This document shows, piece by piece, positions 45,801 to 54,205 of a stretch of DNA of 64,000 nt. This stretch comes from Rhodospirillales bacterium (GTDB lineage: Bacteria; Pseudomonadota; Alphaproteobacteria; Rhodospirillales; Defluviicoccaceae): NCBI GenBank assembly GCA_016710335.1, contig JADJXQ010000010.1:1-64000 (forward strand), in the 5' to 3' direction. The notes below the pieces were generated by a model that was not told where the DNA came from, searched no databases, and saw only the letters and a program-made list of their open reading frames with translations. Made by a program: the position numbers and the translations under genes. Numbering within the stretch: position 1 is the first letter of the stretch; the number at the start of each line of letters is the position of its first letter.

Positions 45801-46373
45801 TCACGGGCCGGTGCGGACAAGGGTACCGGTGACGTATTTGAGATGAAGTCCTTCACGGATGCGCGAGAACTCCAGATGCAGCCCCTCGTCGGTCAGGGTC
45901 CGATCGTAGGTCTGAAGCTCGTACCCGGCATCCTCCATGATGAGAAGGGCGTAGACCGTGAGTGTCTTGCCGCGGAGCGCCGCCCACACGAAAGGATCGC
46001 CCTTGAACGGATCGAGCGGCACCGGATTGCCGAACAGGTCCTTGCGCATGGCGGATGCGAACACACCCTCCCGGCCAGAACGCGTAAAGTCTATGGAGTA
46101 CGTCTTGCGCGCGGGGCCCCTATCCGTTTCCCGCGTCGAGGTTGACCAGGTGACGTTGAAGCCATTGTTCGTAGGCCTGATAACGACCCCTAGGTCGCGC
46201 CGGCTCGCATCCGCCGCATCGTCAGCAGCGGTTGCGCCTTCGTAGGATCCGTAGAAATCCGCAATCTGCGCTTGTTGTTCATCGGCACTCGCGCCACTCG
46301 CGCCGTAGACGCCAATGGCGAGGACGATGAGCAATGCGCACCGGCAGATGGTCCTCATCGCGACCCGCTTCAC
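45801..46373 (-). CDS. Secreted protein of unknown function
   Basis: 190 residues. A clear signal peptide (RTICRCALLIVLAIGVYGAS, then GASADE cleavage site) is followed by a soluble beta-rich domain (IADFYGSYEGATAA, GFNVTWSTSTRE, YSIDFTRSGREGVF). The pattern is like small periplasmic lipocalin-like proteins but no family is recognised. ATG at 46373 or 46358 are both possible. It is 10 bases from cutA and may share its transcript. Confidence 0.7.
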   Translation of the reverse strand: MKRVAMRTICRCALLIVLAIGVYGASGASADEQQAQIADFYGSYEGATAADDAADASRRDLGVVIRPTNNGFNVTWSTSTRETDRGPARKTYSIDFTRSGREGVFASAMRKDLFGNPVPLDPFKGDPFVWAALRGKTLTVYALLIMEDAGYELQTYDRTLTDEGLHLEFSRIREGLHLKYVTGTLVRTGP

Positions 46374-46400
46374 CGCCCCGCTATCGCTCGCCCGTCCATG

Positions 46401-46477
46401 TGGTCGGAGCGGCCGGATTCGAACCGGCGACCCCTACACCCCCAGTGTAGTGCGCTACCAGGCTGCGCCACGCTCCG
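46401..46477 (-). tRNA. tRNA-Pro(GGG)
   Basis: 77 nt on the minus strand. The 5' CGGAGCG pairs with 3' CGCTCCG, followed by encoded ACCA. The anticodon stem CTACA/TGTAG encloses loop CTGGGGG with GGG at positions 34-36. The T-arm GCCGG-TTCGAAT-CCGGC is perfect. Proline identity is supported by the C1-G72 pair seen at the acceptor end. Confidence 0.95.
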
Positions 46478-46558
46478 CCATCACGTTCGACTATATCCCG
46501 CTGCCGCAGAGCCACGCAACCGGCACGGCCGGCGCGCGGCGGCTCCTTCGCCCCGACA

Positions 46559-47008
46559 TCACTTCAACAGCCCGCGGCAGGCCAGCAACTCATCGAGAAT
46601 TCCCTTGAGTTCGGCCCGGAGCGCGTCGTCGCCGTCGTCATGGACCTCCGCTGCAGGCTCCAGCATCGCCTCCGGCTCGTCCGGCGACACTTCTGGACCA
46701 GGCTTGTCGGAGGCGGGAGTCTTTTGACGTAGCAGCTTCTGGGCGCCGCGGATGGTGTATCCCTCGTCGTGGAGCAGGGATCGAATCCGGCGCAGAAGTA
46801 CAATGTCTTCAGGTCGATAATAGCGGCGGCCGCCGCCACGCTTGAGCGGGCGGATTTGCGGAAACTTGCTCTCCCAGAAGCGCAGCACGTGCTGAGGAAG
46901 GTCCAGTTCGTCGGAGACCTCGGCAATCGTCCGGAATGCGGCAGGCGACTTCGCGCCGGGTGCCCGCGATCCATGGTTGGTGCTGTTGATCTCAGCCGGT
47001 TCCGCCAT
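46559..47008 (-). CDS. MerR family transcriptional regulator
   Basis: 149 residues. The winged helix (FRTIAEVSDELDLPQHVLRF WES core; PLKRGGGRRYYRPEDIVLLR) is typical of MerR. The C-terminal tail is acidic and has no Cys metal-binding loop. It lies one base behind ihfA, a conserved ihfA-merR pair in Alphaproteobacteria whose target is not established. ATG at 47008 is chosen since the earlier one overlaps ihfA. Confidence 0.9.
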   Translation of the reverse strand: MAEPAEINSTNHGSRAPGAKSPAAFRTIAEVSDELDLPQHVLRFWESKFPQIRPLKRGGGRRYYRPEDIVLLRRIRSLLHDEGYTIRGAQKLLRQKTPASDKPGPEVSPDEPEAMLEPAAEVHDDGDDALRAELKGILDELLACRGLLK

Positions 47009-47009
47009 G

Positions 47010-47324
47010 TCAATATCCCGGCGGCGGCTCACGATCCTGGTTGATGCGGCCCTTCAGCACCTGCGAGGCGCGAAAGGCCAGAACCCGGCGGGGATGGATG
47101 GGCACTTCTTCGCCGGTCTTGGGGTTGCGGCCGATGCGCTGCCCCTTTTGGCGGACGGAGAAGGTTCCGAACGACGAGATCTTGACGATTTCGCCCCGCG
47201 CCAGGGCGTCGGATATCTCGTCCAGCACCGTCTCGACCAGCTTCGCCGATTCGTTTCGAGAGAGGCCGACTTCCTGGTACACCGCTTCGCTGAGGTACGC
47301 CCTTGTGATGGTTCGCTCAGACAT
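47010..47324 (-). CDS. ihfA: Integration host factor subunit alpha
   Basis: 104 residues. HU/IHF fold: YLSEAVYQEVGLSRNESAKL, EIVKISSFGTFSVRQKGQR and the DNA-intercalating RNPKTGEEVPIHPRRVLAF arm. It bends DNA as a heterodimer with IhfB. Fixed position between fabH and the MerR gene confirms IHF alpha rather than HU. Confidence 0.96.
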   Translation of the reverse strand: MSERTITRAYLSEAVYQEVGLSRNESAKLVETVLDEISDALARGEIVKISSFGTFSVRQKGQRIGRNPKTGEEVPIHPRRVLAFRASQVLKGRINQDREPPPGY

Positions 47325-47461
47325 CCGTCCCGCCCCTGCATAGAATTCGGACGAGCAGCGTATCCTTCCAAGAGAATCGCGTCAATATCAGAGGGATGGG
47401 AAGATTGTTTCGAGTGATTCCTGGTTGCGGCAGTCCTTCGAGCGAGGAACGCGGTTAACCG

Positions 47462-48460
47462 TCACCAGCGGACGAGGCTGGCGCCCCACGCGAGACCGCC
47501 GCCGATCCCTTCCATGAGCACTATGTCGCCCCGCTTGATCCGCCCGTCGTGGACGGCTTCATCGAGAGCGAGCGGAATGGAGGCGGCGGAGGTGTTGGCG
47601 TGTCGGTCGATGGTCGTCACGATCCGCTCCTGTGGCACGTTGAGCTTGCGCGACAACCCCTCGATGATGCGGAGGTTGGCCTGATGGGGAACGAGCCAGT
47701 CGATGTCGCCGAGGCTCATGCCATTGACCGCGACAATCTGCTCCGCGGCGGAGGCCAAGTTCTTGACCGCGTGGCGAAACACCTCCTTGCCGGACATGCG
47801 CAGGTGGCCGACGGTCTGCGTCGCCGATGGTCCGCCGTCGACATAGAGGATATCGCGGTGGCGCCCGTCCGAATACAGGCGCGACGACAGAATGCCACGT
47901 GCGTCGCCCCATCCTGCCGCGCCGGGTTCACCCACGTCACTCTCGCCGGCGCGGAGCACCACGGCCCCGGCGCCGTCACCGAACAGGACGCAAGTGGCGC
48001 GGTCTTCCCAATCGAGGATGCGGGAATAGGTTTCGGCGCCGATCACCAGGGCGGTGCGCGCCTGCCCCAGCCGTATGAAATTGTCGGCCACCGCGAGCGC
48101 GAACACGAAGCCCGAGCATACTGCCTGAACGTCGAAGGCGAACGCGTTGACCAGCTTCATCTTGGCCTGCACGCGGGTCGCGGTGGCGGGAAACGTATCG
48201 TCCGGCGTCGTGGTGGCGACGATGACCGCATCCACCTCCGCGGGTTCCACCCCGGCATCGGCCAGCGACGCGGCGCCCGCTCTGACGCCGAGATCGGACG
48301 TGACTTCGCCGTCGGCGGCGATATGGCGTTGGGTGATGCCGGTGCGAGCGACGATCCAGTCGTCGCTGGTGTCCATGCGCTCCGCCAGTTCCGCATTGGT
48401 CACGATCCGCTCGGGCAGGTGCGAACCGCACCCGATGATCTGCGATCGAATGCCGGTCAT
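47462..48460 (-). CDS. fabH: Beta-ketoacyl-ACP synthase III (FabH)
   Basis: 332 residues of the thiolase fold. Catalytic Cys in FDVQAVCSGFVFAL, His in WLVPHQANLRIIEG and Asn in RHANTSAASIPLAL are all present. It condenses acetyl-CoA with malonyl-ACP to start fatty acid synthesis. Its start overlaps the plsX stop by four bases, so plsX-fabH are translated as a unit. Confidence 0.97.
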   Translation of the reverse strand: MTGIRSQIIGCGSHLPERIVTNAELAERMDTSDDWIVARTGITQRHIAADGEVTSDLGVRAGAASLADAGVEPAEVDAVIVATTTPDDTFPATATRVQAKMKLVNAFAFDVQAVCSGFVFALAVADNFIRLGQARTALVIGAETYSRILDWEDRATCVLFGDGAGAVVLRAGESDVGEPGAAGWGDARGILSSRLYSDGRHRDILYVDGGPSATQTVGHLRMSGKEVFRHAVKNLASAAEQIVAVNGMSLGDIDWLVPHQANLRIIEGLSRKLNVPQERIVTTIDRHANTSAASIPLALDEAVHDGRIKRGDIVLMEGIGGGLAWGASLVRW

Positions 48461-49509
48461 GATCCGGCGACCATTTTCAGGCCGTCGTCCGGGTTCGGCC
48501 GGATGTGTGCCAGATCCTCCTTGATGCCCTCGTTGACGCCGTCTGCGATCAGGTCAACGGCGGCACCGATGGCGTTGGCGAAGCTGACCGCATCGGCGCC
48601 GCCGTGGCTCTTCACGCACACGCCGTTGAGGCCGAGGAACATGGCGCCGTTGTAGAGGCGCGGATCGAAGCGCCTGCGAACCTTGCTCAACGCGGGCCAA
48701 GCCAGCGCGGCGCCGATGCGCGCCAGCAGCGAGCTGTTGAGAGCCTCGCGCACCGCCCGTGAATAGAGGCGCGCCGCTCCTTCCATGCTCTTGAGGGCAA
48801 CGTTGCCTGTAAATCCGTCGATGACGATCACGTCCACCGTACCTTCCAGAATATCGTTACCTTCCACAAAGCCATGAAAATCGATGGCCAGCGGGCTTGC
48901 CTGCAAGATCGCGGCGGCCTTCTGGACCGACTCGTTGCCCTTCAAATGCTCTTCGCCGATGTTCAGCAGCCCGACCTTCGGCTCTTCCAGGCGCAACACC
49001 CGCTTCGCGAACACCTCTCCCATCAGGGCAAACTGTACCAGGTTGTCGGCGGTGCATTCGACGTTGGCGCCGAGATCCAGCATGACGAATCGGCCGCGCA
49101 TGGTCGGGCCGAGACCGGCGATGGCGGGGCGGTCGATGCCCGGCAATGTCCTCAGAACGACTTTGGCCATAGCCATCAGGGCGCCGGTGTTACCGGCAGA
49201 GACGATGCCCTGCGCCTCGCCGGACGCCACCGCGTCGATGGCCTTGCGCATGCTGCTGCCGCGGCCGGTCCTCAGCGCTACGGTCGGCTTTTCGTCATTG
49301 GCAATGACAGCCTCGGTGTGGCGGATGTCGACATGTTGACCAAGAGCGTGGTGCTTGCGCAGCAGATCCTGAAGCGCGGGTTCGTCCCCGAACAGCAGGA
49401 AGCGCGCCTCCCTGCGGCTTCTTAGAAAGTGTTCCAGGCCGGCCACCACCATCTGCGGCGCATCGTCGCCACCCATAGCGTCGATCGAGATGGTGATGCG
49501 GCCCGACAT
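48457..49509 (-). CDS. plsX: Phosphate acyltransferase PlsX
   Basis: 350 residues. Signature ISIDAMGGDDAPQMVV at the N-terminus, GNTGALMAMAKVVL, GANVECTADNLVQFA and VIDGFTGNVALK. It converts acyl-ACP to acyl-phosphate for PlsY in phospholipid synthesis. ATG at 49509 gives the family N-terminus; ATG at 49542 would add eleven residues. Overlaps fabH. Confidence 0.96.
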   Translation of the reverse strand: MSGRITISIDAMGGDDAPQMVVAGLEHFLRSRREARFLLFGDEPALQDLLRKHHALGQHVDIRHTEAVIANDEKPTVALRTGRGSSMRKAIDAVASGEAQGIVSAGNTGALMAMAKVVLRTLPGIDRPAIAGLGPTMRGRFVMLDLGANVECTADNLVQFALMGEVFAKRVLRLEEPKVGLLNIGEEHLKGNESVQKAAAILQASPLAIDFHGFVEGNDILEGTVDVIVIDGFTGNVALKSMEGAARLYSRAVREALNSSLLARIGAALAWPALSKVRRRFDPRLYNGAMFLGLNGVCVKSHGGADAVSFANAIGAAVDLIADGVNEGIKEDLAHIRPNPDDGLKMVAGS

Positions 49510-49522
49510 CGAACGCTCTGCC

Positions 49523-49753
49523 TCAACCGCGTTCGCGGTCATGACACACCTGCCGCGCAAGTACGCCCATGCAGTCCTGCCTCTCCCACTGCTGTGTTTT
49601 CCGGATGAGACGGAGCGACGCGGCTCCTTCAAGCTCTTCTGGTATGATCATTTTCGGAGTTTTCAAGTCGTGTGCACGGACACCGGTGGCCGACGCTCTC
49701 CTGGACACCGCTCGCCGACTGCGCGGCCCAGCCAGACGAAGCGCAGTCGACAC
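49523..49753 (-). pseudogene. Degenerate ribosomal protein bL32 (rpmF) slot
   Basis: In this conserved gene order rpmF always lies between DUF177 and plsX. Here the only frame gives GPRSRRAVSRRASATGVRAH, DLKTPKMIIPEELEG, which loosely follows the start and middle of bL32, and in another frame TAWAYLRGRCV, similar to the bL32 end (T-G-M-Y-R-G-R-x-V). No frame gives an intact bL32 with MAVPK start and zinc or HH motif. Most likely a decayed or frameshifted rpmF; a sequencing error or an unrelated spurious frame cannot be excluded. No ribosome site was seen. Confidence 0.4.
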
Positions 49754-49813
49754 GATCCGACACCGTGCAGCGTCGGGTCTTGTTACAAAAGTTTGAGCGC
49801 CAGGGCAACCCGT

Positions 49814-50395
49814 TTACGATCCGTCCGGCAGTTTGTTCTTCAGCGCCTTCAACGCCTTGAACGGGCTTCCGGCTTCTCTATCGTTTTCCGCGTCTCGATG
49901 ATCATTCTCGGGCGCATCCGGATAGCCTCTGAACTCGACGCCAACCGCCCGCGGAAATGGATCCAGTTCAAGCGCCAATTGCTCCGCAACGACCTCGCCC
50001 GCGTCGATTGCGTCCTCGACCATAGGCTCCACGAACGCTTCACCATCCGCGGCCAGCACCACCTCGACCGAGGAATCCGCCACGTCTGTCCATTCGTCCT
50101 CGACCCCGGAGCCGAATCGGCGGAGGATGGCGGCGTCGATCGATGCGGCGACCGGTGCCAGGGTGACGACACAGGTTTGGGTCACCTCTGCCTGCAGCCG
50201 CCCTTCCAGGCGATAGATGCCGCCAGGCTCCGGCGTGATCCGGCCGACCGCCGCCAAATGCTCCAGGCCAGCGAGCGAAAACCGCCGGCAGAGCGCTCGC
50301 CGTTCCGCCTCCGTCGCGGCGACGCGGAACTCCATGCCCTCGGCTGGAAGTTTGGCGACCGCAAAGCGGCGAGAGAATTCGGGCGAGCCGCTCAT
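49814..50395 (-). CDS. DUF177 (YceD) family protein
   Basis: 193 residues. Signature LQAEVTQTCVVTLAPVAASI in the middle and acidic C-terminal half (EDAIDAGEVVAEQLALELDP) are typical of YceD, a protein needed for 23S rRNA accumulation and usually cotranscribed with rpmF. Its start overlaps the upstream chaperone gene by four bases. Confidence 0.92.
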   Translation of the reverse strand: MSGSPEFSRRFAVAKLPAEGMEFRVAATEAERRALCRRFSLAGLEHLAAVGRITPEPGGIYRLEGRLQAEVTQTCVVTLAPVAASIDAAILRRFGSGVEDEWTDVADSSVEVVLAADGEAFVEPMVEDAIDAGEVVAEQLALELDPFPRAVGVEFRGYPDAPENDHRDAENDREAGSPFKALKALKNKLPDGS

Positions 50396-50985
50396 CCGAC
50401 GCCAGCCCCATTCGAGGTTTCACGACTGCCGCCGCCGCTCGCGGCTGGCGGTGCACCGAATGCGATTTCCCCCGCCAACAGGGCGTCTGTGGGCTGCGCC
50501 GCGAGTCCGGCTGCCTCAGCGCGCATGTAGTTCGCCATCGCGGTCACCGCCTCTGCCGGCGGCACTGTCTTGCGGTAGAGATTGCGGCGCAAGGCCGCCT
50601 CCAGAGCCTCACCTTCCTGCGCATCCAAACCCGCATCATAGGCCGCCAGCCGCCCGTAGAACCCTTTGGCCATCGCCTTGATACGTTTGCCGACCGACAT
50701 GTCGCCGACGCCCAGTTCGCGCAGGTTCTGGTCCATGTCGGCGAACATCAGATCAAACAACGCCTGCGCCAGCCGCTCCGTCCGTTGATGATCGCATCTC
50801 AGGCGCCGCAGGATAAGGACGACGTGGAGCGTGATCATGTCGAAGCGGCCGTCCGGCGTGTCTTCGACGGCCTGATTCAGGTAGAACTCGGGGCGCCGAG
50901 CCTGCTCCACCGCGTGTCGGTAGAGGCGACCGGCATTAACGTCTGTGGGCGTTTCCGCCGTCTTGAAAAAGTGTGTCAGTTTCAC
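50392..50985 (-). CDS. Ubiquinol-cytochrome c chaperone (CBP3/UQCC family)
   Basis: About 197 residues. ARRPEFYLNQAVEDTPDGRF, DMITLHVVLILRRL and FADMDQNLRELGVGDMSVGK are the core motifs of this helical family, which assists assembly of the cytochrome bc1 complex. GTG at 50985 is preferred; a TTG at 51033 would add 16 residues. Coupled to DUF177 by ATGA overlap. The petABC genes are not in the window. Confidence 0.88.
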   Translation of the reverse strand: MKLTHFFKTAETPTDVNAGRLYRHAVEQARRPEFYLNQAVEDTPDGRFDMITLHVVLILRRLRCDHQRTERLAQALFDLMFADMDQNLRELGVGDMSVGKRIKAMAKGFYGRLAAYDAGLDAQEGEALEAALRRNLYRKTVPPAEAVTAMANYMRAEAAGLAAQPTDALLAGEIAFGAPPAASGGGSRETSNGAGVG

Positions 50986-51161
50986 GGAGCCATCTTCGCG
51001 TCGCAACAACCGGGCCTGTCCCGCGATTGACAAAGCGCGCCGCCGATGTCACCAATTCAGGCGCTTGCTCGCAATGACATACGCGTTGGGACACAACATA
51101 TGCAGGTTCATAGCCCGCTGGTTCAAGAAGGATGACGATGTCTGGATGTACGTCAACATTG

Positions 51162-51264
51162 GATATGCGCGCTGAAGCGCTTGGTGATGATATGCGCGCT
51201 GAAGCGCTTGGTGATGATATGGGCGCTGAAGCGCTTGGTGATGATATGGGCGCTGAAGCGCCCG
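51162..51264. repeat. 27-bp minisatellite upstream of bamE
   Basis: Nearly four tandem copies of a 27-base unit GATATG(C/G)GCGCTGAAGCGC followed by TTGGTGAT. The unit contains the near-palindrome AGCGC(TTC)AGCGCT. In frame with bamE it would encode DMRAEALGD repeats, but position before the signal peptide suggests it is a leader repeat. Confidence 0.8.
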
Positions 51265-51284
51265 GGCGTCAATGCCGCAGGTGG

Positions 51285-51731
51285 ATGCCCGTTCGCCTCG
51301 GCGTCATCAGGTTGGCGGCAGGGGCGCTGCTGCTGGGGTCGGTAGGCGCCTGTGCGCCGCGCGTCGACACCCATGGCAACACTCCTGACCCCGAGCGCCT
51401 GGCGGCAGTCACGCCGGGCGTTCATACCCGTGGCGACGTGCAACAGGTTCTGGGATCCCCGTCCAGCGTCGCGCTGTTCGATGGCGAGACTTGGTACTAC
51501 ATCGGCAACCGGACCGAAACGACAGCGTTCTTCGCGCCGGATGTGATCGAACGTCAGGTTCTGGCCGTCCACTTCAACCGCGCAGGCGTCGTCGATTCCA
51601 TTCAATCCCTGGGCCTGGAGCAGGGCCAGGAGGTCAATCTGGTGGAGCGCGAGACGCCAACGTCCGGCAACGAGCTAACCTTCATCCAACAGATCGTCGG
51701 CAACGTTGGCCGCTTCGAAGGCGCCAACTAG
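51285..51731 (+). CDS. bamE: Outer-membrane assembly lipoprotein BamE (SmpA/OmlA)
   Basis: 148 residues. Lipoprotein signal with lipobox GSVGAC, followed by GVHTRGDVQQVLGSPSSVAL and GETWYYIGNRTE, the BamE core fold. It is a peripheral subunit of the BAM complex. ATG at 51285 starts directly at the signal peptide. The open frame extends upstream through the minisatellite to 51132, which would put 51 hydrophilic residues before the signal and is therefore rejected. Divergent from the chaperone gene, as in many Alphaproteobacteria. Confidence 0.9.
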   Translation: MPVRLGVIRLAAGALLLGSVGACAPRVDTHGNTPDPERLAAVTPGVHTRGDVQQVLGSPSSVALFDGETWYYIGNRTETTAFFAPDVIERQVLAVHFNRAGVVDSIQSLGLEQGQEVNLVERETPTSGNELTFIQQIVGNVGRFEGAN

Positions 51732-51762
51732 CATAGACTGCAAGTAGCACAGACTGCTGACA

Positions 51763-51789
51763 AGCCCCGGAAACGGCGCTTCCGGGGCT
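51763..51789. terminator. Hairpin downstream of bamE
   Basis: Perfect 10-bp stem AGCCCCGGAA / TTCCGGGGCT with a 7-base loop, between convergent bamE and hppA. No long T run follows, so Rho-independent activity is probable rather than certain. Confidence 0.55.
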
Positions 51790-51841
51790 CATTCACGCAC
51801 CCATGAAGATAGAGACGATCGAAGTTTTCCGACCGATCTCG

Positions 51842-51873
51842 CCGGCCTGCGGGCAGATCCATCCGCAGGCCGG
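51842..51873. terminator. Hairpin downstream of hppA
   Basis: Perfect 11-bp stem CCGGCCTGCGG / CCGCAGGCCGG with a 10-base loop, 20 bases after the hppA stop. Likely terminator of the minus-strand transcript, without a T run. Confidence 0.5.
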
Positions 51874-51893
51874 TGGATCGTTCGTTGCCGCTA

Positions 51894-53993
51894 CTAGTGT
51901 GCCAGCACCGCCAGGATCAACAGCGCGACGATGTTGGTGATCTTGATCATCGGGTTGACGGCCGGGCCGGCGGTGTCCTTGTAGGGATCGCCGACCGTAT
52001 CGCCGGTCACCGCGGCCTTGTGCGCGTCGGATCCCTTGCCGCCGAGATTGCCGTCTTCGATGTACTTCTTGGCGTTGTCCCAGGCACCGCCGCCGGCCGT
52101 CATCGAGATGGCGACGAACAGACCGGTGACGATGACGCCCAACAACATCGCACCCAGCGCCGCGAACGCCGCCGACTTGCCGGCGATGAGGGCGATGACG
52201 ACGAAGAGGACGATCGGCGACAGCACCGGCAACAACGACGGGATGACCATCTCCTTGATCGCGGCCTTGGTCAGCATGTCAACGCAGCGGCCGTAATCGG
52301 GCTTACCGGTGCCTTCCATGATGCCGGCAATTTCCCTGAACTGCCGGCGGACTTCGACGACTACCGCACCGGCCGCGCGACCGACCGCCATCATGCCGAG
52401 GGCGCCGAAGAGATACGGCAGCAGGCCGCCGACGAGGAGCCCGACCACCACGTACGGGTTAGATAGAGAGAAGTCGACGGCGACGCCTTCGAAGTAGGTG
52501 AACTGGTCGACATTTTCGCTGAAGTACCTGAGATCCTGGGTATAGGCGGCGAAAAGGACCAGGGCGCCGAGACCGGCAGAGCCGATGGCGTAACCCTTGG
52601 TCACCGCCTTGGTGGTGTTGCCGACGGCGTCGAGGGCATCGGTGGTCTTGCGCACGTCTTGTTCCAGGTCCGCCATCTCGGCGATGCCGCCGGCGTTGTC
52701 GGTGACCGGCCCATAGGCGTCGAGCGCGACGACCATGCCGGCAAGCGCCAGCATTGCGGTGACCGCAAACGCGATGCCAAGCAGCCCGGCGATCAGGTTG
52801 GTGACGATGATGGCCGCACAGATCAACAGCGCCGGAATCGCCGTCGCCTCCATCGAGACGGCCAGACCCTGGATGATGTTGGTGGCGTGGCCGGTCTTAG
52901 AGGCTTCCGCGATGACCCTCACCGGGCGGTACTGGGAGCCGGTGTAGTACTCGGTCACCCAGATGAGCAGGCCCGTGAGCACCAAACCGACGATGCCGCA
53001 GAAGAACAGGCCCCATCCGTTGAAGGTGACCCCGGCCGCGGTGTACTCGGTGTTGAGCCCGATCACGATCGCCGTCGTCGGCAGCAGCAGCGCCGCTGAA
53101 ATCAGGGCCGTGACGACGAAGCCCTTGTAAAGGGCGCCCATTATGTTGTTGCTGGGGCCGAGGCGGACGAAGAAGGTGCCAATCACCGAGGCGATGATGC
53201 AGACCCCGCCGATCGCCAACGGATACAGCATGAAGTCGCGCATCGTTTCCGTGCCGGCAAAGAAGATCGAGCCCAGCACCATGGTTGCGACCACGGTCAC
53301 GCAGTAGGTCTCGAACAGGTCGGCGGCCATGCCGGCACAGTCGCCGACGTTGTCGCCCACGTTGTCTGCGATCACCGCCGGGTTGCGTGGGTCGTCTTCC
53401 GGGATGCCGGCTTCGACCTTGCCGACCAGATCGGCGCCGACGTCGGCGCCTTTCGTAAAGATGCCGCCGCCGAGCCGGGCGAAAATGGAGATCAGCGAGG
53501 CCCCGAAACCGAGACCGACCAGCGGATCGATCAGCGCCCGACCGCTGGCACCGGTCCACAACAGAATTCCGTAATAGATGGCGATCGCCAGCAGCGCCAG
53601 GCCGGCCACCAGCATGCCGGTGACCGCGCCCGCCTTGAAGGCGACGCCCAATCCTTCGGCGAGCCCTTTCCGTGCCGCGTCGGCGACGCGCACGTTGGCG
53701 CGCACGGAAATGTTCATGCCGATGTAGCCGGCGGCGCCCGAGAGGGTCGCGCCGATCACGAACCCGAGCGCCACCATCAGCCCGAGAACGATCCACAGAA
53801 TGATCGTGACAACGATGCCGACGACGCCGATCGTCAGGTACTGGCGATTGAGGTAGGCAGCCGCCCCTTCCTGAACAGCACCTGAGATCTCCTGCATCCG
53901 AGCGGTGCCGGCGCTGGCGCCGAGCACACTACGGCTCGCCCACACGCCGTACCCCAGGGCCAGAAGGCCGCAAAGGATCACAACGACATACAT
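51894..53993 (-). CDS. hppA: Proton-translocating membrane pyrophosphatase
   Basis: 699 residues, about 16 membrane spans. Substrate loops: DVGADLVGKVEAGIPEDDPR, DNVGDNVGDCAGMAADLFE, and near the C-terminus DTVGDPYKDTAGPAVNPMIK. The potassium-dependence position is Lys (GNTTKAVTKG), which marks the K+-independent H+-pumping subgroup. It couples pyrophosphate hydrolysis to proton pumping across the cytoplasmic membrane. ATG at 53993 has GGGGAG seven bases upstream; the longer frame is rejected. Confidence 0.97.
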   Translation of the reverse strand: MYVVVILCGLLALGYGVWASRSVLGASAGTARMQEISGAVQEGAAAYLNRQYLTIGVVGIVVTIILWIVLGLMVALGFVIGATLSGAAGYIGMNISVRANVRVADAARKGLAEGLGVAFKAGAVTGMLVAGLALLAIAIYYGILLWTGASGRALIDPLVGLGFGASLISIFARLGGGIFTKGADVGADLVGKVEAGIPEDDPRNPAVIADNVGDNVGDCAGMAADLFETYCVTVVATMVLGSIFFAGTETMRDFMLYPLAIGGVCIIASVIGTFFVRLGPSNNIMGALYKGFVVTALISAALLLPTTAIVIGLNTEYTAAGVTFNGWGLFFCGIVGLVLTGLLIWVTEYYTGSQYRPVRVIAEASKTGHATNIIQGLAVSMEATAIPALLICAAIIVTNLIAGLLGIAFAVTAMLALAGMVVALDAYGPVTDNAGGIAEMADLEQDVRKTTDALDAVGNTTKAVTKGYAIGSAGLGALVLFAAYTQDLRYFSENVDQFTYFEGVAVDFSLSNPYVVVGLLVGGLLPYLFGALGMMAVGRAAGAVVVEVRRQFREIAGIMEGTGKPDYGRCVDMLTKAAIKEMVIPSLLPVLSPIVLFVVIALIAGKSAAFAALGAMLLGVIVTGLFVAISMTAGGGAWDNAKKYIEDGNLGGKGSDAHKAAVTGDTVGDPYKDTAGPAVNPMIKITNIVALLILAVLAH

Positions 53994-54205
53994 GGATTTT
54001 CTCCCCTTATTTGTAGCAGCGCCCCTTGCACCGGCGGAGTACGCTTCCTTCCGCAGCACGCGCTATTGCATCGAAATTGATCTAACGTCCTGATAAATGA
54101 CAGATAGAATTCGTTCGCGCAACCGGCGTTTGCTGCAATGCAAAATCCGCAGGCCCTGCGTCGCAACTCCGACGCGGAGGCAGCCGCGGTCAGGACGAAG
54201 CGCGC

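Noticed and set aside
51162..51264. CRISPR-like direct repeats
   Set aside because: The 27-base units are contiguous without spacers, so this is a minisatellite. No CRISPR array or cas gene was seen in the window.
51132..51284. Upstream start for bamE including the DMRAEALGD repeats
   Set aside because: It would place 51 charged residues before a lipoprotein signal peptide, which must be at the N-terminus.
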